DNA of 64,000 nucleotides from Myxococcus stipitatus. Its GTDB lineage: Bacteria; Myxococcota; Myxococcia; Myxococcales; Myxococcaceae. The stretch covers positions 3,658,001 to 3,722,000 of the forward strand of contig NZ_CP147913.1 of NCBI RefSeq assembly GCF_037414475.1. Reading direction: 5' to 3'. Below, one piece after another: positions 55,971 to 64,000 of the stretch. Below the pieces are notes generated by a model. It was not told where the DNA came from. It saw nothing but the letters and a program-made list of their open reading frames with translations, and ran no database searches. Numbering within the stretch: the first letter of the stretch is position 1; each line of letters starts with the position of its first letter. The position numbers were made by a program, and so were the translations under genes.

Positions 55971-56123
55971 GTCCGGTTCACCCGGACGCTCCGGCGCGCG
56001 GGATTCCACGCGCGCTGGGGTGTTCGCGGACGACGGACCGAACGCGCATCATGCGCTCGTGAGCGAGCATCGCTCTCGGGAGCTTGAGCTCGCCTCGCTT
56101 GCCCCGATAGCGGCCTCGGCCGC

Positions 56124-56411
56124 GTGACAAGAGAGACACACGGAGAGATGGCGCTGTTGTCCGTGATGGCCCCGGGCATCGGCATTCCCCAGGACGAACA
56201 GGCGCTGTTGTTCGAGCGATACTTCCGAGCCCGCAGAGTCTCCGCGCGCTCGCAGGGTGGCCTGTGTATCAGCCGAGACACCCCCGCCGACGCCCCGTCC
56301 ACTGAAGCTCCGCCACCCCTCGTTTCGAAAGAACTACAGCCACGGCTGTCCACCACTCGGCATCCCGTGGGCTTTTCCGCCTGGATTCACACGCTGCGGG
56401 CGCTGGCATGA
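56124..56411 (+). pseudogene. Relic of a histidine kinase ATPase domain
   Basis: An open frame of 95 codons whose middle reads MALLSVMAPGIGIPQDEQALLFERYFRARRVSARS and QGGLCIS, the G1-to-G2 section of a HATPase_c domain (typically SDTGPGIPPEDQxxLFERFYRAR...GGLGLGLYI). There is no H-box, no N-box and no proper C-terminus, and the sequence after about codon 60 does not resemble a kinase. The Asp of DxGxG is also lost (MAPGIG). It is best read as a decayed remnant of a kinase gene. Confidence 0.72.
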
Positions 56412-56459
56412 CGGCTGCTTTTCAAGAAGCCCGAGGCCGAAACCAAGAGGAGCAGACAC

Positions 56460-56627
56460 ATGACCCCGGAGACTCCAGCCTGGACGCGCGACAACGACGG
56501 TTGGCTCGTCCGCGTAAAAGTGGGCGGACGCATTCAAGAGGTCCGCTGCAGCACCGAGAGTCAGGCGCGCTACATCGCGGGCGTGCTGGCCCTGAACCCA
56601 CCGCAGCCCTCGAAGCTGCGCAACTGA
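56460..56627 (+). CDS. Small 55-residue protein
   Basis: A short frame with a strong site (agaggagcagacac before ATG at 56460) and codon use like that of real genes. The product, MTPETPAWTRDNDGWLVRV then VRCSTESQARYIAGVLALN, looks like a compact beta-beta-alpha domain. It is too short for a family call. It follows the kinase relic and precedes a convergent tspO gene. Confidence 0.7.
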   Translation: MTPETPAWTRDNDGWLVRVKVGGRIQEVRCSTESQARYIAGVLALNPPQPSKLRN

Positions 56628-56649
56628 GGCAGCCCCCGTGCTCCGCGGC

Positions 56650-57207
56650 TCAGCGCTCCGCCCGAGGATTGCGCCGGACGACTTCGCCGTTCAGGACGTT
56701 GGCGAAGCCCACCCAGGCCAGGTAGGGCGCCACCAGCCACGCCGCGGGCCGGTCCACCTCGCGCGTCGCCGCGACGTACGCGCCGATGCTGCCCAGCAAG
56801 GCCACGTTGTCCACCAGCGCCCGGCGCGGCTGGTGGCGCCCGAAGAAGAGCCAGGACCAGGCGGCGTTCAACCCCAGTTGCACGCCCCACCACCCCAGGG
56901 CTCGCGAGCGCGCGGCCCCCGAGGGCGCGGTCCACACGCGCCAGCCCGAGAGGGCGATGAGCCCATACAGCACCGTCCACACGGGAGCGAAGAGCCGGGG
57001 CGGAGGTTGGAAGGGCGGCTTGCGCAGCCGCCGGTACCACCAGGTGTTGGCGGTGCTGTGCCGGGCGCCCAACCACGCCGTGCCCGCGGTGAGCGCGCTG
57101 AAGGCACCCAGCGCCACCACGGCCTCGGTGCGCAGCGTGGGATTGAGTGCGATGCGCTTCACGGGCCCCAGCCCTCTTCGAGTCGACGGTTCCCACGAGG
57201 TGTGCAT
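56650..57207 (-). CDS. tspO: TspO/MBR family membrane protein
   Basis: A 185-residue protein with five membrane helices. Family marks: WYRRLRKPPFQPPPRLFAPVWTVLYGLI, VQLGLNAAWSWLFFGRH and APYLAWVGFANVLNGEVV. TspO proteins bind porphyrins and cholesterol-like ligands and act in oxidative or tetrapyrrole stress. ATG 57207 (ggag 7 nt upstream) gives a slightly longer N-terminus than usual (160 residues is typical); a GTG at 57162 would match the family length better. Confidence 0.92.
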   Translation of the reverse strand: MHTSWEPSTRRGLGPVKRIALNPTLRTEAVVALGAFSALTAGTAWLGARHSTANTWWYRRLRKPPFQPPPRLFAPVWTVLYGLIALSGWRVWTAPSGAARSRALGWWGVQLGLNAAWSWLFFGRHQPRRALVDNVALLGSIGAYVAATREVDRPAAWLVAPYLAWVGFANVLNGEVVRRNPRAER

Positions 57208-57329
57208 GCGAAGCTCCGGGTCGCGCGGTGCGCCAATGTTCGCTGCAAGGTGGTGACGGCGCGCATCGCTGGCCACCCCGTTGACTGTTGACGGTTGCTC
57301 GCTCTATCGAGACCCTGGGGAGGAACGAC

Positions 57330-57920
57330 ATGGAGAGTGCGGAGGGAGTCCTCGACTTCTGGTTTGGTCAACCTGCGGACCCGGTCCGCAACCCCGCCTG
57401 TATCCGGCCTCGCGCGGTGTGGTTCGAGCGAGACCCGGCATTCGACGCGGAGTGCCGGGAGCGCTTCATGGAGCTTCATGAGCGCGCGGCGGCCGGAGAG
57501 CTGTGCCACTGGCGCGACGAGCCGCGAAGCTGCCTGGCGCTGCTCCTGCTGCTGGACCAGGTGCCTCGCAACCTCTTCCGAGGGACACCTCGCGCCTTCG
57601 CCACGGATGCACGTGCGCGCGCGGTGGCGCGTCACGCGCTGGCGCGGGGCCTGGACCTGACGCTGCCCTCCGTGTGGCGCTGGTTCATGTACCTCCCCTT
57701 CGAGCACAGCGAGGAGCTCCACGACCAGCGGCTGTCCGTCTCCCTCTTCCAACTGCTGACGATGCACCACTCCGGCAGCGATGAGTCGCTGGGCTGGGCA
57801 CGCCGGCACCTGGTCGTCATCGAGCGCTTCGGACGCTTCCCGCACCGCAACATCGCGCTGGGACGCACCTCGACGCCCGAGGAGGCGCGCTTCCTCCAGG
57901 AGCCCGGCTCGTCCTTCTAG
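57330..57920 (+). CDS. DUF924 family protein
   Basis: A 196-residue soluble protein of the DUF924 family: VLDFWFGQ at the start, RAVWFERDPAFDAECRERF, LLLLLDQVPRNLFRGTPRAFATDARA and WRWFMYLPFEHSEELHDQ. The fold is all-alpha, TPR-like. No activity is established for the family. The ATG at 57330 has ggggagga 5 nt upstream, which decides against the in-frame start at 57288. Confidence 0.9.
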   Translation: MESAEGVLDFWFGQPADPVRNPACIRPRAVWFERDPAFDAECRERFMELHERAAAGELCHWRDEPRSCLALLLLLDQVPRNLFRGTPRAFATDARARAVARHALARGLDLTLPSVWRWFMYLPFEHSEELHDQRLSVSLFQLLTMHHSGSDESLGWARRHLVVIERFGRFPHRNIALGRTSTPEEARFLQEPGSSF

Positions 57921-58143
57921 CCTGCCCGCCCTTTTCGCGGACGGGCCGCTCGTCCCAACACTGGAACAGTCCCCCTTCCGCGTCCATGGGCAGGCGAGCG
58001 TCCCGGCGCTCGACTCCGGACGTGACACCGGAGCGTCACTTCAGTGTAGTCAGGGCCGCGAGGGCATCCATCCGGCCGGGGAGATGCCTCGCGCGGCGGC
58101 GGCTGGGCTAGTGTGGCAGCCCACGCATTCCTCGTGAGGGGCC
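57921..58143. other. Spacer upstream of the CHASE2 cyclase operon
   Basis: 223 bp with no coding potential. A weak hairpin (gcccg...cgggc at about 57925-57947) could terminate the DUF924 transcript. The rest should carry the promoter of the cyclase operon. Confidence 0.45.
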
Positions 58144-60585
58144 GTGGCAGGGGACACCTGGAAAATCATCCGGCTGCGCTGGCGTGAACACGGGCTGCTG
58201 ATGCTGGGCGTGGCCGTGTTGTCCACCGCGCTGGCGACGCTGGCCTGGTGGGGCGGGTGGCTCCATGACCTGGAGCGCGGCGCCTATGACCAGGCGCTCA
58301 CGCGCTTCACCGGCGGACGCGGGGTGTCGCCGAACGTGTCCGTGGTGGTCATCGACCAGTCGAGCCTGGACGGCATCCGCGCCAACGAGCGCTACACGCT
58401 CAACTTCGGAAGCTGGCCCTACAGCCGCAACCTGTGGGCCCGCGTGGTGGAGCAGTTGGAAGCGGAGGGAGCTCGCGCCGTCGTCTTCGACGCGGTGATG
58501 GACGAGCGCTCCTCCGACGAGTCCACGGACCTGGCCCTCGCCGAGGTGCTGCGCGACACACGCGTCCCGTTCTTCCTGGGCGTCTCCACCAACGCCAACG
58601 CCCAGTCCCTGCCGCGCGTGGACTTCACCGCCACGCCCGCCTCCGCGCTCGCGCCGCCGCCCTCGCGCACCGCCGCGCCCGTGGCCTCCGCGCAGGACGA
58701 CTCCCTGCCCCAGGAGGCGCTGCCCTCCAGCGCCACCTCGGAGAGCTTTCCCTCCGACACGGGCGGCGAGTTCGGCGGCACGCACGACGACAAGGCGCTC
58801 GCGTCCGTCACGCCCGAGCAGTTCGCCCATGCGCTCGCCTATCCCATCCACATGCGCGGCGTGGAGCCCCCCGTGTTGGAGGGCCCGGACTTCGAGGGAG
58901 AGCCGTCCGCGCCCGCCTCCGAGAAGCATGACCACGTGAGGCGCCGTCCTGTCCCGCCCATCCCCGTGCTGGTGGGCGCGGTGGATGGCTTCGGACTGGT
59001 AGACACGGAGACGGACCCCGACGGCTTCATGCGGCGCACGCGCTTCGCCTACACGGACGGCGTCAACACCTACCCGACGCTCCCGCTGCGTGTCGTCGCG
59101 GGCCTGTATGACGCGAACGAGGTGACGCTCGCGCGAGGGAAGTTGCGGGTGGGAACCCGGACCTACGCGGTGGACTCGGACGGTGGCGCGGCCATCGACT
59201 ACGGCGGCGGTGAGCTGCACGAGCGCTTCCACACGGTGCCGCTCTTGGAGGTGCTCGACGGGTGGGTGCGGCGGGAGAACGGGCAGCCGTCGGGACTTCC
59301 CTCCGAGGCCATCCGCGGCAAGGTGGTGGTCATCGGTGGAACCGCGTTGGGACTGGGCGACATCAAGGCCACGTCCTTCCGCGCGGAGGTCCCCGGAGTC
59401 ATGAAGCAGGCGGCGGTGTTGGACACGCTGCTGGGCTCGGGCCGCTTCATCACCCGGACGCCGCTGGCGGTGGACGTGTCGCTCACGCTGGTGGTGGCGC
59501 TGCTCTCGGTGGTGCTGTTGATGACGACGCGCTGGCTACCGCTGGAGATCTTCTGGCCCGTGGCGCTGCTGCTGGGCATGCACCTGGTGACGGGGCGCTT
59601 TCTCTCCTCGGGGACCCACGTGTTGACGGCGCTGCCCTCCATGGCGGGCCTCCTGGCCAGCGTCGCGGCGGTGGCATTCAACCACCTGGTGGCCAACCGC
59701 GAGACGGAGTTCGTGCGCGCCGCGTTCAGCCGCTTCATGGAGCCCAAGCTCGTGGAGCAGATGATTTCCGAGCGCAAGCTGCCCCGGCTCGACGGGGAGA
59801 ACGTCGAAATCAGCGCCTTCTTCAGCGACATCCGCGGCTTCTCCACCTTCAGCGAGCGCTTCAAGGAGGACCCGCGCAGCCTGGTGCGCATCCTCAATAC
59901 GTATCTGACGCGGGTGAGCGGCGCGCTGCTGAAGGAAGGGGGATGCCTGGACAAGTACATCGGCGATGCCGTGGTGTGCTTGTTCGGCGCGCCCATGCGC
60001 CAGGACGACCACGCGGTGCGCGCGTGCCGGGGAGCGCTGGCGGCCAAGGCGGAGGTGGACAAGATGCGCGAGGAGTTCCGCGCCAAGGGACTGCCGGATG
60101 TCTACACGCGCATCGGCGTCAACTCCGCGGTGAACTTCGTGGGCAACTTCGGCAGCGAGCAGCTCTTCAGCTACACGGCCATCGGCGATGGGATGAACCT
60201 GGCCGCGCGGCTGGAAGGCGCGAACAAGGCGTATGGCTCCGTCATCATGATTGGCCCACGCACATACGAGCTGGCGCGCGAGCACATCGAGGTGCGGGAG
60301 CTGGACCGCGTGCGGGTGGCCGGGAAGACGGAGGCCGTCACCGTGTACGAGCTGCTCGCGCTCAAGGGCGGCCTGGATGCGCACAAGCGGGCCACGGTGG
60401 AGCGCTACCAGGAGGCGCTGGCGCTCTACCGTGAGGCCCGGTTCGACGAGGCCGCGTCGAGATTGGAAGCACTCAAGGCGGACGCTCCGGACGATGGGCC
60501 CACGCGGGCCTTGCTGGAGCGTTGCCACAAGTACGCCAAGGCGCCGCCGCCGGACTTCGACGGCGTGGCGAGCCTGGACAAGTGA
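58144..60585 (+). CDS. CHASE2-domain class III nucleotide cyclase
   Basis: An 813-residue membrane-bound cyclase. A first membrane helix (about 18-37) is followed by a large periplasmic CHASE2 sensor (about 45-430; VVVIDQSSLDGI, WPYSRNLWARVVEQLEAEGARAVVFDAVM, with an Ala/Ser/Pro-rich insert at about 160-220). Two or three more helices follow (about 440-515), then the cyclase domain: metal Asp562 in FSDIRGFSTFSE and Asp608 in DKYIGDAVV, substrate Lys604, and the transition-state Asn/Arg in GMNLAARLEG. The second base-specifying position, before YTAIGD, is Ser676 rather than Asp or Thr, so ATP specificity is likely but not certain. A TPR-like C-terminal segment follows. Confidence 0.93.
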   Translation: MAGDTWKIIRLRWREHGLLMLGVAVLSTALATLAWWGGWLHDLERGAYDQALTRFTGGRGVSPNVSVVVIDQSSLDGIRANERYTLNFGSWPYSRNLWARVVEQLEAEGARAVVFDAVMDERSSDESTDLALAEVLRDTRVPFFLGVSTNANAQSLPRVDFTATPASALAPPPSRTAAPVASAQDDSLPQEALPSSATSESFPSDTGGEFGGTHDDKALASVTPEQFAHALAYPIHMRGVEPPVLEGPDFEGEPSAPASEKHDHVRRRPVPPIPVLVGAVDGFGLVDTETDPDGFMRRTRFAYTDGVNTYPTLPLRVVAGLYDANEVTLARGKLRVGTRTYAVDSDGGAAIDYGGGELHERFHTVPLLEVLDGWVRRENGQPSGLPSEAIRGKVVVIGGTALGLGDIKATSFRAEVPGVMKQAAVLDTLLGSGRFITRTPLAVDVSLTLVVALLSVVLLMTTRWLPLEIFWPVALLLGMHLVTGRFLSSGTHVLTALPSMAGLLASVAAVAFNHLVANRETEFVRAAFSRFMEPKLVEQMISERKLPRLDGENVEISAFFSDIRGFSTFSERFKEDPRSLVRILNTYLTRVSGALLKEGGCLDKYIGDAVVCLFGAPMRQDDHAVRACRGALAAKAEVDKMREEFRAKGLPDVYTRIGVNSAVNFVGNFGSEQLFSYTAIGDGMNLAARLEGANKAYGSVIMIGPRTYELAREHIEVRELDRVRVAGKTEAVTVYELLALKGGLDAHKRATVERYQEALALYREARFDEAASRLEALKADAPDDGPTRALLERCHKYAKAPPPDFDGVASLDK

Positions 60586-60607
60586 GCGGGAAAGGAGTCG
60601 AAGCGCG

Positions 60608-61189
60608 ATGAGGACGAGAACGAGAGCGGCCTGGGCCGCGGTGATGCTGGCGCTGGGGGTGCCCGGCGTGGCCTCGGCCGTGGCGGTGGGGGGCTCGCTG
60701 TATGTGAAGGCCAAGAACACACGGGTGATGGAGAGCCCGTCGCCCACGGCCAACGCGGTGGTCATCCTCCAGCCGGGTGAGCAGGTGAAGTGGGAGGGCG
60801 CGGACACCAAGAACAAGCAGTGGCACAAGGTGAAGACCTCCGCGGGGAAGCGGGGCTTCGTGTTCCAGTCGAACCTGTCCACCACGGCGCCCAACATGGA
60901 GCTCGTCGTCGAGGACAAGGACAAGCGCAAGGTGAACCCCGCGGGCTTCGTCGCCAGCGGCGCCGCGGTGAAGGCGCTCAGCCCTGGCGCCATCGAGTAC
61001 GGCAACAAGAAGGGCGGCAGCCACAAGCAGGCCGTGGCGCAGCTTCAGCAGCTCGAGAAGACGGCCAAGGAGGTCTCGACGGCGGACATCGCGCGCCACG
61101 CGGCGGAGGCCGGGCTGTTCCCGGTGGTGGGTGAGTCCGCCACGGCGAAGACGGGTGGGGCCAAGGGCAAGTCGAAGGGAGGCTCGTGA
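60608..61189 (+). CDS. Secreted SH3-domain protein
   Basis: A 193-residue protein. The signal peptide ends at about residue 25 (LGVPGVASA). A bacterial SH3 domain follows: LYVKAKNTRVMESPSPTANAVVILQPGEQVKWEGADTKNKQWHKVKTSAGKRGFVFQSNL. The C-terminus is basic and Gly/Lys-rich. SH3b domains often bind peptidoglycan. It lies between the cyclase (22 bp) and the M48 protease (overlap of one base), so it belongs to the same operon. Confidence 0.88.
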   Translation: MRTRTRAAWAAVMLALGVPGVASAVAVGGSLYVKAKNTRVMESPSPTANAVVILQPGEQVKWEGADTKNKQWHKVKTSAGKRGFVFQSNLSTTAPNMELVVEDKDKRKVNPAGFVASGAAVKALSPGAIEYGNKKGGSHKQAVAQLQQLEKTAKEVSTADIARHAAEAGLFPVVGESATAKTGGAKGKSKGGS

Positions 61190-62181
61190 TGAAGACGCGC
61201 TGGAAGGCGTGGGCCTTCGCGGGCCTGGGCATGATGACGGTGTCATGCAAGGGCATGACGTTGGACCAGGTGGCCCAAGGTGTCGGGCAGGTGGTCGACA
61301 ACTCCGTGGCGTCGCAGAAGCAGCGCGACGAGTGCAAGAAGCTCGACGTGGAGCCCACGGTGAAGGAGGAGTACGCCATCGGCAGCGCCATGGCGGTTCA
61401 CTGGGTGCAGAGCGGTGGCGGCCTGATGGCCGAGGGCACCAAGGGTACCGGGGTCCACTCCGTCCACGAGTATCTCAACACCGTGGGGAAGAACCTGGGC
61501 GCGCAGTCCGCGAGGCCCACGCTGGAGTGGACCTTCGGCGTGCTCAACGACGACAAGAACTTCAACGCGGTGTCGACGCCCGGCGCCTACGTCTTCGTCA
61601 CGCGCAAGCTGCTCTCGGAGCTGGACAACGAGAGTCAGCTCGCGGGCGTGCTGGCGCACGAGATTGCTCACATCGTGCTCAAGCACTCCATCAAGCAATA
61701 CAACTCCGCCAAGGTGAGCCTGTGCCAGGTGGCCGTCACGTTGGAGAAGAACGTGCCCGGCTCGGGGCAGCTCATCGCCGCGGGGGGAAGTGGTGGCAAC
61801 CTGGACCTGGACAGCGACTCAGCGCTGCTCGGCAACTTGACGGAGAAGGTCATCGGGCTCGCCGAGAGCGGCAATGACCGCGAGCAGGAGTACGCCGCGG
61901 ACAAGATGGCGGTCCGGATGATGATCTCCGCGGGCTATGACCCGAACGAGTACCGCGCGCTCCTGCGCAAGACGGAGGACGCGTCCGGCATCGGCTCACG
62001 CCACCCGAAGAAGGAGGACCGCGAGAAGCGCATCGTCGCGTTCCTCGATGGGATGAAGGCGCGGGATGGGGAGTTCACCGAGCTGTCGCTGGAGGGACTG
62101 AGCAGCCCGCCCCTCAAGCCGGAGCTCGTCTCCGCCGTGCAGGGCGCGAAGCGAAGCGGCGTGGCGAAGGACTCGAAGTAG
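61189..62181 (+). CDS. M48-family metalloprotease, lipoprotein
   Basis: A 330-residue zinc protease. The signal peptide ends in MMTVSC, a lipobox. The catalytic HEIAH has His157, Glu158 and His161, and the third ligand is Glu234 in REQEYAADKMAVR. This is the BepA/LoiP-like M48 arrangement; such enzymes act in envelope quality control. The ATG at 61189 has gggagg 6 nt upstream; a GTG directly before it is also possible. It is the last gene of the cyclase operon and ends just before a strong terminator. Confidence 0.93.
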   Translation: MKTRWKAWAFAGLGMMTVSCKGMTLDQVAQGVGQVVDNSVASQKQRDECKKLDVEPTVKEEYAIGSAMAVHWVQSGGGLMAEGTKGTGVHSVHEYLNTVGKNLGAQSARPTLEWTFGVLNDDKNFNAVSTPGAYVFVTRKLLSELDNESQLAGVLAHEIAHIVLKHSIKQYNSAKVSLCQVAVTLEKNVPGSGQLIAAGGSGGNLDLDSDSALLGNLTEKVIGLAESGNDREQEYAADKMAVRMMISAGYDPNEYRALLRKTEDASGIGSRHPKKEDREKRIVAFLDGMKARDGEFTELSLEGLSSPPLKPELVSAVQGAKRSGVAKDSK

Positions 62182-62187
62182 CGATAC

Positions 62188-62213
62188 CGGGGCGCCCTTT
62201 CGCGGGCGCCCCG
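62188..62213. terminator. Bidirectional hairpin terminator
   Basis: A 10-bp perfect stem, cggggcgccc (62188-62197) with gggcgccccg (62204-62213), with a 6-nt loop. It serves the M48 protease gene (plus) and pomX (minus, stop at 62226). Confidence 0.88.
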
Positions 62214-62225
62214 TTCAAGGCCAGC

Positions 62226-63437
62226 TCAGCGCGCGGCGGCCTGGCTCAGCGCGCGGTGCACGGCCTCGAGGGCCTTGCGCGCCTCGAGCAACTCGGCGCG
62301 CTCGGCGGTGAGCGAGGCCACCTGCTGGGCCAGCACATCCCGCTCGCCCTGGAGCGCTTCCACCGCGCGGCGCAGCGAAGTGGACTCGTCCTTGGCGGAC
62401 TCGAGCTCACCCGCGAGACGCTCCTCCTCGGCGAGGCTGTCCACGAGGGCCTGCTTGCCCCGCGACACCTCCTCCTCGAGCGCCTCGTGCTCCTTCGCGG
62501 ACGCCTGGAGCGCCTGCCGGTTCTCCTGGAGGGACAGGAGCGCCTCGTCACGCTCACCCTCGAGCGCGGCCAGCTCCCGCTCCAGGTCCGCCAGCAACTT
62601 CACGCGGCCTTCCATCTCCGACGACAGCCGGCGCGCCTCATCCATGCGCAACCGCGCTTCCTCGGTGGCCTTCTCCGCCTGACGGCGCGCCACTTCCAGC
62701 TCCTGCGTGAGCGCGAGGTTGGCGGCCTTCACCTTCACCAGCTCCGCCTGGAGGTGGGTGATGCGCTCCACCGCGCGCTGACCCGCCTCGGCCACGGTGG
62801 CCGGCAACGGCTCTGGACGCGGATTCTCACGCACCGCCTTGAGCCGGGCCTTGAGCCGCTCACGGCGAGCCTCGGAGTCATCCACGGCCTCTTCTCGCGG
62901 CGGCATGGGCGTCTGCACTTCCACCTCCTGGGGCGGAGCCTCGACGCGAGCCACCGGCTCGGCGACCATCGCGGTGACCTGCGGAATCGAAGCGTGCGTC
63001 ATGGGGTGGGCCTCCATCGAGTGCCCGGCCACGAGACCGTCCAGGTGGAACGCCGCCGCGGGCGGCGCCGCGAAGGTGACAGGTGCCTCGTCCACGCCTT
63101 CATCGAACCGCGCGGCCTCCGGCTCCGGCGACGCATACGTGAGGGGCTCGGCGACCTGCGCGGTGAACACCGGCTCGCGCACGGCCTGCGCACGCGGGGG
63201 CTCGGCGGCCAGGGCGGCCTCCATCGCCTCGGCGGCGGAGGGGCGCGGGGCGCGGGCGCGCTCGACGCGGTTGCGGACCTCCGCGGACAGGTCTGCGGCG
63301 GGGGGCTCGGCCGGGGCCTGCGGCTCCGGGGACTCGGCGGGGGCCGAGGATTCGGCCGATTCGGCGACGCCCGTGAACGCCCCCAACCGGAGGCGCGGCT
63401 TGGCGCGAGACACGTTTTGTTCGAAGGCTTTCTTCAT
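62226..63437 (-). CDS. pomX: PomX, cell-division-site positioning scaffold
   Basis: A 403-residue protein. It begins MKKAFEQNVSRAKPRLRLG; in M. xanthus PomX this N-terminal peptide, with Lys13 and Arg15, activates the PomZ ATPase, and both residues are in register here when the second ATG (63437) is used. The middle (about 25-210) is a disordered Pro/Glu/Ala-rich region, and the C-terminal half (about 215-400) is a long coiled coil that in M. xanthus drives filament formation. Length equals that of the M. xanthus protein. The pomZ gene ends 11 bp upstream. Confidence 0.94.
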   Translation of the reverse strand: MKKAFEQNVSRAKPRLRLGAFTGVAESAESSAPAESPEPQAPAEPPAADLSAEVRNRVERARAPRPSAAEAMEAALAAEPPRAQAVREPVFTAQVAEPLTYASPEPEAARFDEGVDEAPVTFAAPPAAAFHLDGLVAGHSMEAHPMTHASIPQVTAMVAEPVARVEAPPQEVEVQTPMPPREEAVDDSEARRERLKARLKAVRENPRPEPLPATVAEAGQRAVERITHLQAELVKVKAANLALTQELEVARRQAEKATEEARLRMDEARRLSSEMEGRVKLLADLERELAALEGERDEALLSLQENRQALQASAKEHEALEEEVSRGKQALVDSLAEEERLAGELESAKDESTSLRRAVEALQGERDVLAQQVASLTAERAELLEARKALEAVHRALSQAAAR

Positions 63438-63448
63438 CATGTCGAATC

Positions 63449-64000
63449 TCAGCCGGCCTGCTGGGAGCCCTTCTTCGCGGTGGCGGCCGCCGCGGCGACG
63501 AGACGGGGCAGGACGTTGTCAATCATGGCCTGGATATCCGCCGCGCCCTTCGACGTGGGGTCCGCGACGAAGACGGGACGGCCCTCGCTCGAGGCCTGGG
63601 CGAACTTGGTGCACTGCCGGATGATGGTCGGCAGCAGGAACTCCGGGTAGTGCGTCTGGAGCGCCTCCAGCGCCTCCTTGGCCAGCTTGAAGGTGGCGTT
63701 GAAGGAGTTGACCACGATGTAGACGTGGTCGAGCACGTGGTTCAAATCCTCCTCCAGGCTCTGCACCGTCTCGAAGAGGAGCTTGAGGCCGTGGAAGGAG
63801 AGGAAGTCCGCGAGCACGGGGACGAACAAGTCGTTGGCCGCCATGAGCGCGTTGAGGTTGAGCAGGCCGAAGGACGGCGGGGCGTCGAAGACGATGACGT
63901 CGTACTGCGCTTCCACTTCCTTGAGGGCGTTGCGCAGCTTGAACTCGCGGCCGGCCATGGGCATCAGCGAGAGGTCCATGGTGGACATGCTGAGGTTGGA
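63449..64000 (-). CDS. pomZ: PomZ, ParA/MinD-type ATPase (N-terminus beyond window)
   Basis: The C-terminal 183 residues of a ParA-like ATPase. Walker B-type sequence YDVIVFDAPPSFG (the switch region of ParA proteins) and DFLSFHGLKLLFETVQSL, VVNSFNATFKLAKEALEAL follow. The Walker A loop lies outside the window to the right. PomZ binds the nucleoid, and PomX and PomY stimulate it to move the complex to midcell, where FtsZ assembles. The neighbour pomX 11 bp downstream supports the identity. The pomY gene is not in the window. Confidence 0.92.
   Translation of the reverse strand, partial: SNLSMSTMDLSLMPMAGREFKLRNALKEVEAQYDVIVFDAPPSFGLLNLNALMAANDLFVPVLADFLSFHGLKLLFETVQSLEEDLNHVLDHVYIVVNSFNATFKLAKEALEALQTHYPEFLLPTIIRQCTKFAQASSEGRPVFVADPTSKGAADIQAMIDNVLPRLVAAAAATAKKGSQQAG

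Noticed and set aside
52359-56009. Minus-strand frame extending the J-domain protein through the aminopeptidase gene
   Set aside because: Only the last 260 codons are a protein; the rest is antisense of the M1 peptidase.
1-64000. CRISPR array, tRNA/rRNA genes, insertion sequences or prophage
   Set aside because: No regularly spaced short repeats, no tRNA-like cloverleaf noticed, and no transposase, integrase or phage structural motif found on either strand by eye.

Overview
The window comes from a GC-rich genome of the Myxococcaceae (order Myxococcales; Myxococcus, Corallococcus or a close relative). The strongest marker is at the right edge: a pomZ/pomX pair, the cell-division positioning system known from Myxococcus xanthus. 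The PomX start carries the characteristic N-terminal peptide with Lys13 and Arg15. The very large multi-HAMP hybrid kinase, the many lipoproteins with Asp/Gly-rich linkers and the CHASE2-type nucleotide cyclase fit the same group. The region looks chromosomal. I see no rRNA, tRNA, CRISPR array, phage gene or complete insertion sequence.

Layout. 1-6.4 kb (minus): a hybrid histidine kinase cut by the window edge and containing an exact 276-bp HAMP array, an unknown protein, a CheY-like regulator, and an ECF sigma factor with its probable anti-sigma partner. 6.6-15.1 kb (plus): a compact inorganic-carbon uptake cluster: SulP/BicA-like transporter, DabA, NuoL-like DabB, a second NuoM-like subunit, and a coiled-coil lipoprotein. 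15.2-23.8 kb: a short-chain fatty-acid transporter, a secreted protein, then minus-strand secreted genes: DUF4397 lipoprotein, tetra-CxxCH lipoprotein, short Vgb-like protein and PstS-like lipoprotein. 23.8-24.8 kb: a 1-kb gene-free leader with inverted repeats ahead of the membrane pyrophosphatase gene hppA. 27.4-29.7 kb: small genes including a cold-shock protein, a DUF99 protein and a STAS-like protein.

29.8-34.9 kb: a tetR-MFP-RND efflux operon with a promoter and two operator-like dyads that can be read directly. 34.9-47.4 kb: mostly single housekeeping and unknown genes (DUF2293, RNase Z, epoxide-hydrolase-like, amidohydrolase, DUF4139, a 737-residue orphan, GNAT, Ohr). 47.5-58 kb: a subtilase with its P-domain placed before the protease domain, a HipA-like kinase/DUF3037 pair, an EEP phosphatase, a C-terminal-J-domain protein, an M1 aminopeptidase with HEAT-like repeats, a histidine-kinase relic, TspO and a DUF924 protein. 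58.1-62.2 kb: a CHASE2 cyclase, SH3 protein and M48 protease operon. 62.2 kb to the end: pomX and pomZ.

The best candidates for undescribed biology are the four-part Dab cluster, whose extra NuoM-like subunit has arginines replacing the proton-path lysines; the structured leader of hppA; the HipA-like/DUF3037 pair without a HipB; and the 737-residue orphan. Family calls come from motifs read by eye. No database search was run.
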